Source: Paucibacter sp. KBW04 (lineage in GTDB: Bacteria > Pseudomonadota > Gammaproteobacteria > Burkholderiales > Burkholderiaceae_C). Taken from it: 64,000 bases of DNA. The stretch lies in contig NZ_QAJN01000006.1 of assembly GCF_003852425.1 (NCBI RefSeq), positions 62,368 through 126,367 on the forward strand, read 5' to 3'. The stretch's first letter is position 1; each line of letters starts with the position of its first letter. Below, piece after piece: positions 22,196-29,539 of this stretch. A program made the position numbers and the translations under genes. The notes under the pieces were generated by a model, which did not search any database, was not told where the DNA came from, and saw only the letters and a program-made list of their open reading frames with translations.

Positions 22196-24958
22196 TCAGT
22201 AGTTGACGGTGGCGCGCAGACCAAACATACGCGGCGCCGCAAATCCAGCGCGAACACCACGTCCAGATGAGATCGGTTCCACCCAAGTCTTGACCAGGTT
22301 GTCGGTCAGATTGGTGCCCCACAGCTCCACATCCCATTTGCCGCTATTGCCCGCCAGCTTCAGCGCCGCATTCAGATTGCCATAGGCCTTCTGGAAAGCG
22401 CCGAAGTTGGGATCCTCCAGATTGCGCGGCGTGAAGTACATCTTGCTCTGCCAGCGGTAGCCAAAGGAAGGCGTCAGGGTCAGGTCTTGCCCCAGACCAA
22501 AGTCGTGGGCGTAGTTCAGGGCAAAGGAGAACTTGGGGGACCTGGGGAGAGACTTCCCCTTCAAATCCGCTTGCCGTAAACCTACCCAACGAACATCAAC
22601 ACCAGGTGTGTTTGCCACTATGTTCGGGCAAGCGAACTCTCCAACTCGGTCATTGCAAAGCCAGTCATCGTCATAGGTGTCCCACTGTTTAATCTTGGCG
22701 TCCAAGAATGAGGCGAACCCTGACAGCTGGCCACCGCTCCAAGGGAGCGATTTGAACTCCAGTTCCAAGCCCCGAATTGTCGATTCGCCGATATTCTGAG
22801 TCATCCACCCCCGCACTACGCAATCATCCTGACCTACCAAGGCACCACAATATCCGTCTTTATATTTCCTAACTCCATAGGTGTGCATATTGGTGTAATG
22901 CATATCAGTGAAATCCGTATTGAACGCCACCAAGCTTATGTCCAGGGTCCGATCGAGCAATCTCCCTTTGTAGCCCAGCTCGAAATTCTTCGTGTGCTCA
23001 GGCTTGTACTCACGATAGAAAATTCGATTTGCTTCGTCCTTTGCAAATGTGCAGGTTTGCGATGCACCGCCACATCTATCCGTACGATCAGAAAATCCAC
23101 CCGGCCTGTACGCCGTGGCGAGGGAGCCAAAGATCATTTGGTTCTGATCTATGTCGAATTGAAGACCCAGTCGATAGCTGGTGTTTTTGTAGCTTTCTGA
23201 CTTCGTGTTCAAGTCATCCATGGCAGGAAACGCGCTGGCGCCTGCGAACGGCCCCATCTCGAAAGTGAGATCTGTCCCGTCATGCGGCATACCTTGGCTG
23301 AGAGGATAAGGCTTGAACTTGCCGTTGTAGTACCAAGGGACCTCGCTGTTGTCCATGTAGATCGACTTCCCCGCGACATCGCTCCGGCTGTCGCGGGTCA
23401 TTCGAATGCCTGCAGTCGCCGTCCAACGATCAAATATTCTCAGGTCGCCCTGGGCAAACAAGGCCTTGGACTCGTTGCGTCGATCCGTCTGATCCCAGTA
23501 ATGCGCACGTGGAAATGCATTGTTAGGCCACCCAACAGTTACCAGTTGATCCTGCCCCATCTCAATCGCATTTCGCTCCCCCATGTAAAAGGCTCCAACA
23601 ACGGTTCGCCAATTCTTGGCTTCATGTTTGAGTTGCAGTTCATGCACGGTCGTCTTGTAGCGCGAGTCAAAGACATATGCGGCTTCATCGGTGACGTTTG
23701 GAATAGGCCCCGATAGCGCCCCATTTGCGAGTACAAAAATGTCCCTTTCAACGGCATGTAAGCCGCCGTCATTGTCCTGATGCTGGCTGCGGCTTTGCAC
23801 CGAATAGCCGGTGCGCAGCTGCACATCGGTACCCGGATTAACGCGCCAGGTCAGCAGGCTGCGCACGCTGTCCATGGTCATGTCTAGCTTGCCAGGCACA
23901 TTGATCTTGGCATGCCACTGCCCCTCGGGGCCACAAGCGCGCGCCGTGCCAGCGGCCATCTCGCAGTCGCGCATCAAGACCTCGCCCGCACCATTGTTCT
24001 GGAACCGGTCGAAGGAGGCTTGCCACTCCAGCTCGGGCGCGATGGCCCAGCGCGCGGCCAGGCGGCCGGCCCATTGATTGGAGTTGTAGTAGTACTCGCT
24101 GGGCTTGAGCACACGGTTGAGACGCTGATCCACATCGGGCTTGCCGTTGGGGGTAAGCACAAAGCCGCCCTTGCCGTCGGACACGCGATAGCCGCGATCC
24201 GTCATATCCCGCTCCTGGGTGATGAAGCCGTCACGGGTGTCGCGGACAAAAGCGCCCCGCAGCGCGAACTTGTCACCAAAGGACTTGTTGTAGACGGTGC
24301 GCAGCTGGCGGGCGTTGTAGTTACCCAGCTGCACCGAAGTCCAGCCGTAGTCGGACTTGAAGTCGGGCTTGGCCAGATTGATGTTGATGACGCCGGCGGT
24401 GGAGTTGCGGCCAAACAGTGTGCCTTGGGCGCCGCGCAGGACTTCGATGCCGTCCAGATCAAACATCAGGGCCAGGGCGCCCTGCGGCCGGGGCGAATAA
24501 ATGCCATCGACGTGGATGCCCACGGCCGGGTCGCCAATCTCGGTGAAATTGGTGGAACTCACACCACGAATCGACATCACCACGCCCGAGTCGGCCGGCG
24601 AGAGCCCGAACTGCACATTGGGCACCATGCCGCTGAGGTTGCGCACTTCCTTGACGTTGTCGCGCAGCAATTCGTCGGCGCTGATCGCGGTGACGGCGAT
24701 CGGCGTTTTCATCAAGCTGGTCTTGCTGCGGGTGGCCGTCACCGTCACCTGGGGCAGTTCCTTGAGCTCATGCTTGCCATCGTGCTTGCTGCCCTGTTTG
24801 GGCTTGTCGGTCTCCTCGGCAGGCTCGGCGGCATTCTGGGCCCAAGCCGCAGGGGCCAGGCCCAGCAGGGCCGCGGCGGCCAGGCTGATGGCGCTGGGCA
24901 TGAAGGCCGGGCGCGGGCTCGCTTGCTGCGAGGGCTTGCTTCTCTTCAGGATCTTCAT
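22196..24958 (-). CDS. TonB-dependent receptor with mosaic composition
   Basis: The 920-residue outer-membrane receptor has a signal peptide ending PAAWAQ (about residue 41), a His/Lys-rich stretch and a TonB box (PQVTVTATRSKTSL). The plug includes TPIAVTAISADELL and VEVLRGAQGTLFGRNSTAG-type phrases. The barrel ends LRATVNY. The receptor type is that of many siderophore, sterol and unidentified substrates. The central part, about residues 395-805 (bases ~22550-23780), is clearly AT-richer than both ends, pointing to replacement of the extracellular part by recombination. It sits between the chitinase and lactonase genes on one strand, a possible operon. Confidence 0.9.
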   Translation of the reverse strand: MKILKRSKPSQQASPRPAFMPSAISLAAAALLGLAPAAWAQNAAEPAEETDKPKQGSKHDGKHELKELPQVTVTATRSKTSLMKTPIAVTAISADELLRDNVKEVRNLSGMVPNVQFGLSPADSGVVMSIRGVSSTNFTEIGDPAVGIHVDGIYSPRPQGALALMFDLDGIEVLRGAQGTLFGRNSTAGVININLAKPDFKSDYGWTSVQLGNYNARQLRTVYNKSFGDKFALRGAFVRDTRDGFITQERDMTDRGYRVSDGKGGFVLTPNGKPDVDQRLNRVLKPSEYYYNSNQWAGRLAARWAIAPELEWQASFDRFQNNGAGEVLMRDCEMAAGTARACGPEGQWHAKINVPGKLDMTMDSVRSLLTWRVNPGTDVQLRTGYSVQSRSQHQDNDGGLHAVERDIFVLANGALSGPIPNVTDEAAYVFDSRYKTTVHELQLKHEAKNWRTVVGAFYMGERNAIEMGQDQLVTVGWPNNAFPRAHYWDQTDRRNESKALFAQGDLRIFDRWTATAGIRMTRDSRSDVAGKSIYMDNSEVPWYYNGKFKPYPLSQGMPHDGTDLTFEMGPFAGASAFPAMDDLNTKSESYKNTSYRLGLQFDIDQNQMIFGSLATAYRPGGFSDRTDRCGGASQTCTFAKDEANRIFYREYKPEHTKNFELGYKGRLLDRTLDISLVAFNTDFTDMHYTNMHTYGVRKYKDGYCGALVGQDDCVVRGWMTQNIGESTIRGLELEFKSLPWSGGQLSGFASFLDAKIKQWDTYDDDWLCNDRVGEFACPNIVANTPGVDVRWVGLRQADLKGKSLPRSPKFSFALNYAHDFGLGQDLTLTPSFGYRWQSKMYFTPRNLEDPNFGAFQKAYGNLNAALKLAGNSGKWDVELWGTNLTDNLVKTWVEPISSGRGVRAGFAAPRMFGLRATVNY

Positions 24959-25035
24959 CTCGGGTCTCCAATGGCTCTTGTCGGTTTTGACGGGAAGGAA
25001 AAACTGCAGTGATGAAACTTCGGGGGGCGCCTGAC

Positions 25036-25812
25036 TCAGCAGCGCAAAGACTCACTCGGCGGAACGCCCAGCACCGCGCTCGCGCGCAGGTACAAATCAA
25101 TGCGACGCTGCAGCAGCCGCTGGACATTGGCATCAGCGGGCTTGTCGCATTCCAGAACACCGTTGATGCTGCGGGTGGTTTCGCCGAAACCACCGCCATT
25201 CACAAAGGCCGCATGGGCCGAGCGAATATTGGGGCCCGGCTGGGTCATCCAGTACCAGAGGGCGGTCTGCCAGGCCACCTTGGCATCGCGGGCCACGCGG
25301 TCGGGATCGGCCCAGAGGTCCAGCCCCAGGGCCTCGCCGGCTTTTTTGTACTGATAGTTCCAGGACAGCTGGATAGGCCCGCGACCGTAGTACTGCTGGC
25401 CGGGCGCGCAGCGCTCGCCGGGCTCCTGCTCGCGGCAGTACTTGTCATGGTTTTCGACCCGGTACTCGCGCTGGGCCTTGAGCTCATCCGACTCATGCCC
25501 GATCTGCGCCAAAAAAGCCGCCATCTCTTGCCTCCGTAGTAACTCGCTACCCGTGCCGGCGAAGCCAGGCATGCTGCGCTGGGCGGCGATGAACTCCTCG
25601 TAGCGGTAGAAGGCTAGGCGCTGCGGGAATAGCTGATCAAATTGCGCCTCGCTCAGATGGAATTGGGCGCTATGGCTAGACTCGGCGCCGGACTGGGGTT
25701 TGGCCTCGGCTTCGGCCTCGCCCTGGCCCCAAGGGCTGCCGCATGCCTGCAAGAGGAGCGCGGAGACAAGCCCTCCCAATGCCAGCGTGATGCCCTTGAA
25801 CTTGAATCCCAT
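25036..25812 (-). CDS. GH19 chitinase-like lipoprotein
   Basis: The 258-residue protein from ATG 25812 (AGGGACGAGGT just upstream) has a lipoprotein signal with lipobox LLLQAC (Cys near residue 24) and an Ala/Glu-rich linker. A GH19 domain follows, with EMAAFLAQIGHESDE holding the catalytic Glu, then APGQQYYGRGPIQLSWNYQY and the substrate-cleft phrase FVNGGGFGETTRSING. GH19 enzymes cleave chitin and related beta-1,4-GlcNAc polymers by inversion; some cleave peptidoglycan. A surface-anchored chitinase upstream of a TonB receptor suits release and uptake of oligosaccharides. An endolysin-like role is the alternative. Confidence 0.88.
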   Translation of the reverse strand: MGFKFKGITLALGGLVSALLLQACGSPWGQGEAEAEAKPQSGAESSHSAQFHLSEAQFDQLFPQRLAFYRYEEFIAAQRSMPGFAGTGSELLRRQEMAAFLAQIGHESDELKAQREYRVENHDKYCREQEPGERCAPGQQYYGRGPIQLSWNYQYKKAGEALGLDLWADPDRVARDAKVAWQTALWYWMTQPGPNIRSAHAAFVNGGGFGETTRSINGVLECDKPADANVQRLLQRRIDLYLRASAVLGVPPSESLRC

Positions 25813-25900
25813 ACCTCGTCCCTCGCTTGCTTGGTTTCTCTGCCGACCAGCCCTTGCGGAACGCTGGTACTCAACTGGCAGCAACTGTCGAGGCAAGGCA

Positions 25901-25956
25901 CTTCAGGGCGACTCAAGACCGTCTTAAGGCATCCTTAATTGCGCTCTCGATACAGT
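25901..25956. promoter_or_regulatory. Four-repeat phased CTTAAG box and -10 upstream of orphan response regulator
   Basis: CTTCAG (25901), CTCAAG (25912), CTTAAG (25923) and CTTAAT (25934) are each exactly 11 bp apart; the last two match the PmrA-box form YTTAAK-N5-YTTAAK. A -10-like TACAGT (25951-25956) lies eleven bases on, ten bases before the regulator ATG, so a leaderless message is predicted. The GH19 chitinase gene starts 88 bp away on the other strand and may share the site. Confidence 0.65.
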
Positions 25957-25965
25957 CCGCAGCCT

Positions 25966-26622
25966 ATGAAGATCTGCTTGGTCGAAGATGATTTGGTGCT
26001 CGGGCGCTCCCTGCAGTCCTTGCTGCAAGACGGTGGCCACGAGGTGGTCTGGGTTCGCCGCGTGAGCGATGCGCGCTACTGGACCGAGGAGCAGAGCTTT
26101 GACGCCGTCTTGCTGGACCTGGGCCTGCCAGATGGCAATGGCCTGGACCTGCTGCGCCAGCTGCGCACGGCCCAGAAGCAGCTGCCCATCCTCGTCATCA
26201 CGGCACGCGACAGCATCGAGGATCGCCTGCACGGCCTGGACAGCGGCGCCGACGACTATCTGATCAAGCCCTTTGTCGGCGCCGAGATGCTGGCACGCCT
26301 GCGCGCGGTACTCAGACGCAGCCATGGCGAGAGCGGCGAGGTGGCTTTGTGGACGGCCAAGGACCTGGCCCTGGACGAGCGCCGCATGGTGCTGACGCGG
26401 GCGGGCGAAACGCTCAGCCTTTCACGCACCGAATTTGCCCTGCTGCTGACGCTGATGAAGTTCTCCGACCGGGTGATGACCCGGCGGGAGCTGGAAAGCC
26501 GCGCCCTGCCGCATAGCGACGGCCATGCCCTGGACGTGCATATGTTCAATCTGCGCAAGAAGATCGGCGAAGGCTATATCCGCACCGTCCGGGGTGTGGG
26601 TTATGTGCTGGAGCGGCAATGA
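25966..26622 (+). CDS. OmpR-family response regulator (QseB/PmrA type), no partner kinase beside it
   Basis: The 218-residue regulator is closely similar to the one at 17879-18541. It has the VEDDL pocket, phospho-Asp51 in LLDLGLPDGNGL, Lys101 in ADDYLIKPF and a winged helix ending ALDVHMFNLRKKIGEGYIRT. Its own promoter carries four phased half-sites. The gene ends CAATGAGC, preserving the ATGA overlap at which a kinase would start. No kinase follows; the frame runs into the end of a convergent LysR gene 10 bp away. The kinase at 13234-14622, which has lost its regulator, is a candidate partner (inference). Confidence 0.92.
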   Translation: MKICLVEDDLVLGRSLQSLLQDGGHEVVWVRRVSDARYWTEEQSFDAVLLDLGLPDGNGLDLLRQLRTAQKQLPILVITARDSIEDRLHGLDSGADDYLIKPFVGAEMLARLRAVLRRSHGESGEVALWTAKDLALDERRMVLTRAGETLSLSRTEFALLLTLMKFSDRVMTRRELESRALPHSDGHALDVHMFNLRKKIGEGYIRTVRGVGYVLERQ

Positions 26623-26632
26623 GCCCGCGGGG

Positions 26633-27568
26633 TCAGGTCGGGTCCACACGCCCGAACAGGGCCAGCACCTCCAGCACCGGCATGGCGCCGGGCGGCAGCA
26701 GGGCCTGGTCGCGATGCACCAGGGCCAGCTCGCGGGTCAAGGGCGGGTCCAGCGGCAAGATGCGCAAGCCCTCGTGCAGAGGCTGGGCATGCGGGGCCTC
26801 GGCCTGCTCCAGCGGCAGGATGGCCGCGCCATAGCCGGCCACCACCAGGCTCTTCATCGCCTCGGTGTAGTTGAGCTCGATGCGGGCCGCCGGGCTGTGT
26901 CCGGCCTGGCCAAACCAGGCCATGGTGTGGCGGAACATCTGCGTGCCACTTTCGTTGAAGATCAGTGGCTTGTCGGCCAACCAGGCCGGGGTGGCGTGCG
27001 CCGGCGCCGACCAGTCCAGCGGCACAAAAGCCATCATCGGGTCGCTGCGCCAGGGCCGGCATTGCAGAACACCGCCGGCCGGGATGGGCAGGGTCACGAT
27101 GCCGAAGTCCAGCTTGCCCGCCTCCACCCGCGCCAGAGTCTCATGCGTGCCCAGCACATGGACCTCCACCTCGATATCGGGATGCTGCTGGCTCAAGGCC
27201 TCCAACACCTGGGGCAGCAGATAGACGACCACGCCGGTCGCCGTGCCCAGGCGTATCTTGCCGGCCCGGCCTTGGGCATGGCGCTGTAGCTGGGCGATCA
27301 AATCATCGGCCTCGCGCAAGAGGGCGCGGCCGCGTTGCACCAGCAACTCGCCCGCTGAGCTGAGTTGCACGCCCCGACCCGCCGCCCCCGAGCCCCTGCC
27401 CCGCTTGGCCCGCAGCATCAGCGCGGCGCCCAGCCGCGCCTCCAACTCGCTGATATGCAGGCTGATGGTGGGCGGCGCCAGGTGCAAGGCCTGGGCGGCG
27501 GCAGCAAAGCTGCCCAGATCGGCAATCGCCACCAGGCTGCGCACCTGGTCGAGGTTGAGGCTTCGCAT
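26633..27568 (-). CDS. LysR-family transcriptional regulator
   Basis: The 311-residue regulator has an N-terminal helix-turn-helix (about residues 4-63: LDQVRSLVAIADLGSFAAAA, HLAPPTISLHISELEARLGA) and a C-terminal effector domain with IRLGTATGVVVYLLPQVLEA. It is divergent from a small DUF1127 gene with which it may share a promoter. The first ten bases after its stop lead straight into the orphan response regulator's end, as if the gene arrived there after kinase loss. Target and effector are unknown. Confidence 0.9.
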   Translation of the reverse strand: MRSLNLDQVRSLVAIADLGSFAAAAQALHLAPPTISLHISELEARLGAALMLRAKRGRGSGAAGRGVQLSSAGELLVQRGRALLREADDLIAQLQRHAQGRAGKIRLGTATGVVVYLLPQVLEALSQQHPDIEVEVHVLGTHETLARVEAGKLDFGIVTLPIPAGGVLQCRPWRSDPMMAFVPLDWSAPAHATPAWLADKPLIFNESGTQMFRHTMAWFGQAGHSPAARIELNYTEAMKSLVVAGYGAAILPLEQAEAPHAQPLHEGLRILPLDPPLTRELALVHRDQALLPPGAMPVLEVLALFGRVDPT

Positions 27569-27593
27569 CAGAATTCCTGAATTAATCAGTCAG

Positions 27594-27905
27594 ATGATTC
27601 AACTTTCCAAACCTTACCCCAAAACCCAAGATGCGGGCACTGCCGATTCACCCACTCAGAAAGCGCCCATGCCCTCCCCTCACCTCAGTCAGCCGAGCAG
27701 CAGCCCTGTGTTTTCATTCGCCGCCGCTCGCAGGGTATTGCGGCGCCTGCTACAGACTTGGCAAGCCGGCCGCCAAGCCCGGCAGGAACGCAGGCGCCAG
27801 CGCGAGGAATTGGCCTTGATGAGCGCGCCCGAGCTGAGCGATCTGGGCCTGAGCCGCGCCCAAATTCAGTTCGATCTGAGCGAGTGGAAAAGCTCGGCCG
27901 ACTGA
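27594..27905 (+). CDS. Small DUF1127 protein
   Basis: The frame from ATG 27594 gives 103 residues; ATG 27669 would give 78 and covers the whole domain. The C-terminal half carries the DUF1127 pattern: an Arg-rich amphipathic helix (RRLLQTWQAGRQARQERRRQ) followed by ELALMSAPELSDLGLSRAQI. Such small basic proteins bind RNA or tune nutrient responses in some alpha- and gammaproteobacteria. It is divergent from LysR and precedes AMP nucleosidase. A GC-rich stem (GGCCCG / CGGGCC) follows the stop. Confidence 0.72.
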   Translation: MIQLSKPYPKTQDAGTADSPTQKAPMPSPHLSQPSSSPVFSFAAARRVLRRLLQTWQAGRQARQERRRQREELALMSAPELSDLGLSRAQIQFDLSEWKSSAD

Positions 27906-27946
27906 GGCCCGCCCCCTCAGCGCCGGGCCACAAAAGCCCCGCACAA

Positions 27947-27974
27947 TGCAGACAGATTGAGGAGACCGTCTGCA
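27947..27974 (+). promoter_or_regulatory. Hairpin enclosing the ribosome site of the AMP nucleosidase gene
   Basis: TGCAGAC (27947-27953) pairs perfectly with GTCTGCA (27968-27974), whose last base is the A of the ATG. The 14-base loop presents GAGGAG, the Shine-Dalgarno. Such a fold would occlude the start codon and could control translation. Confidence 0.4.
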
Positions 27975-29494
27975 TGCCTTTGACACCACCTTTTTTTGCC
28001 CCGCAGAGCTTTGTCGATGCCGATGCGGCCTTGGCCCAGGCCCAGCTGATCTACACCAGCAGCATCCAGCATCTGCGCCAGGCCTTGCAGCGTTTTGTGG
28101 CCGGTGAGGACCTAGGTCGGGTGCGCGCCTGCTACCCCTTTGTGCGCCTGCGCACCAGCACGGTGGGGCCCGCCGACTCGCGCCTGGCCTTCGGCTTTGT
28201 GGCCGGCGCCGGCACGTTTGAGACCACCCTGACCCGGCCCGATCTGTTTGCCGACTACGACCGCGCCCAGTTCAAGCTGCTGCTGGCCAACCACGGCCAG
28301 GCGCTGGAGATTGGCACCAGCCACCAGCCCATCCCCCTGCACTTCGCGCTCAGCGAGCACGAACATATCGAGGGTCATCTGACGCCCGAACGGCGCCGCA
28401 TGCTGCGCGATGTCTTCGACCTGCCCGACCTCGCCGCCATGGACGATGGCATCGCCAACGGCACCCACGAGCCCAAGCCCGGCGAGCCCCAGCCCCTGGC
28501 CCTGTTCACCGCCCCAAGAGTGGACTATTCCCTGCACCGCCTGCGCCACTACACCGGCACGGCGGCCGAGCATTTTCAGAACTTTGTGCTCTTCACCAAC
28601 TACCAGTTTTATATCGACGAGTTCGTCAGCATGGGCCGTGGGCTGATGCTGCAGGCGGCCGATCCGGCGCGGCCCGATGCACTCGATGACTGCATCGCCT
28701 TTGTCGAGCCCGGCAATGTCATCACGCCACGCGCCGGCTTGAGCGCCGCCGATCTGGCCCTGTTGGGCGCCACCGGCCAGCCACCGGCTCGCCTGCCGCA
28801 GATGCCGGCCTACCACCTGCTGCGCCGCGACCACAGCGGCATCAGCATGATCAATATCGGCGTCGGCCCCGCCAATGCCAAGACCATGAGCGACCACGTC
28901 GCCGTGCTGCGCCCCCATGCCTGGCTGATGCTGGGCCATTGCGCCGGCCTGCGCAATAGCCAGCAATTAGGCGATTACGTGCTGGCCCACGCCTATGTGC
29001 GCGAAGACCATGTGCTGGACGAAGAGCTGCCGCTGTGGGTGCCCATCCCGCCCCTGGCCGAGGTACAGCAGGCGCTGGAGCAGGCGGTGGCCGATGTGAC
29101 CCAGCTCAGCGGCTTCGAGCTCAAACGCATCTTGCGCACCGGCACCGTGGCCAGCACCGACAACCGCAACTGGGAGCTGCTGCCCAATGAGCGCCATGGC
29201 GGGCCGGAGCGCCGCTTCAGCCAAAGCCGCGCCATTGCGCTGGACATGGAGAGCGCAACCATAGCCGCCAATGGCTTTCGCTTCCGCGTGCCCTACGGCA
29301 CCCTGCTCTGCGTCAGCGACAAACCCCTGCATGGCGAGATCAAGCTGCCCGGCATGGCCGACCAGTTCTACCGCGCCCGGGTCGACCAGCATCTGCGCAT
29401 AGGCCTGCGAGCCCTGGAGTTGCTGCGCGCCAACCCCCTGGGCCAGTTGCACAGCCGCAAGCTCAGAAGCTTTGCCGAAGTGGCCTTCCAGTAG
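27974..29494 (+). CDS. amn: AMP nucleosidase
   Basis: The 506-residue cytoplasmic enzyme hydrolyses AMP to adenine and ribose-5-phosphate. It has the amn-specific N-terminal domain (YPFVRLRTSTVGPADSRLAF, then TFETTLTRPDLFADY) and a C-terminal nucleoside-phosphorylase fold with GVGPANAKTMSDHVAVLRPH, GHCAGLRNSQQLGDYVLAHA and the base-site DMESATIAANGFRFRVPYGT. Length is about that of the E. coli enzyme (484 residues). ATG 27974 was chosen because it follows GAGGAG and begins family-like sequence. Confidence 0.93.
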   Translation: MPLTPPFFAPQSFVDADAALAQAQLIYTSSIQHLRQALQRFVAGEDLGRVRACYPFVRLRTSTVGPADSRLAFGFVAGAGTFETTLTRPDLFADYDRAQFKLLLANHGQALEIGTSHQPIPLHFALSEHEHIEGHLTPERRRMLRDVFDLPDLAAMDDGIANGTHEPKPGEPQPLALFTAPRVDYSLHRLRHYTGTAAEHFQNFVLFTNYQFYIDEFVSMGRGLMLQAADPARPDALDDCIAFVEPGNVITPRAGLSAADLALLGATGQPPARLPQMPAYHLLRRDHSGISMINIGVGPANAKTMSDHVAVLRPHAWLMLGHCAGLRNSQQLGDYVLAHAYVREDHVLDEELPLWVPIPPLAEVQQALEQAVADVTQLSGFELKRILRTGTVASTDNRNWELLPNERHGGPERRFSQSRAIALDMESATIAANGFRFRVPYGTLLCVSDKPLHGEIKLPGMADQFYRARVDQHLRIGLRALELLRANPLGQLHSRKLRSFAEVAFQ

Positions 29495-29539
29495 CCGAGA
29501 ATCAGTCCGACGCTGCCCTTGCCACTCCGCCGGATCACC

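Noticed and set aside
25036-25812. GH19 protein as a prophage endolysin
   Set aside because: It has a lipoprotein signal and sits among sugar-uptake and regulatory genes, with no phage genes nearby. A chitinase role is more likely, though not proven.
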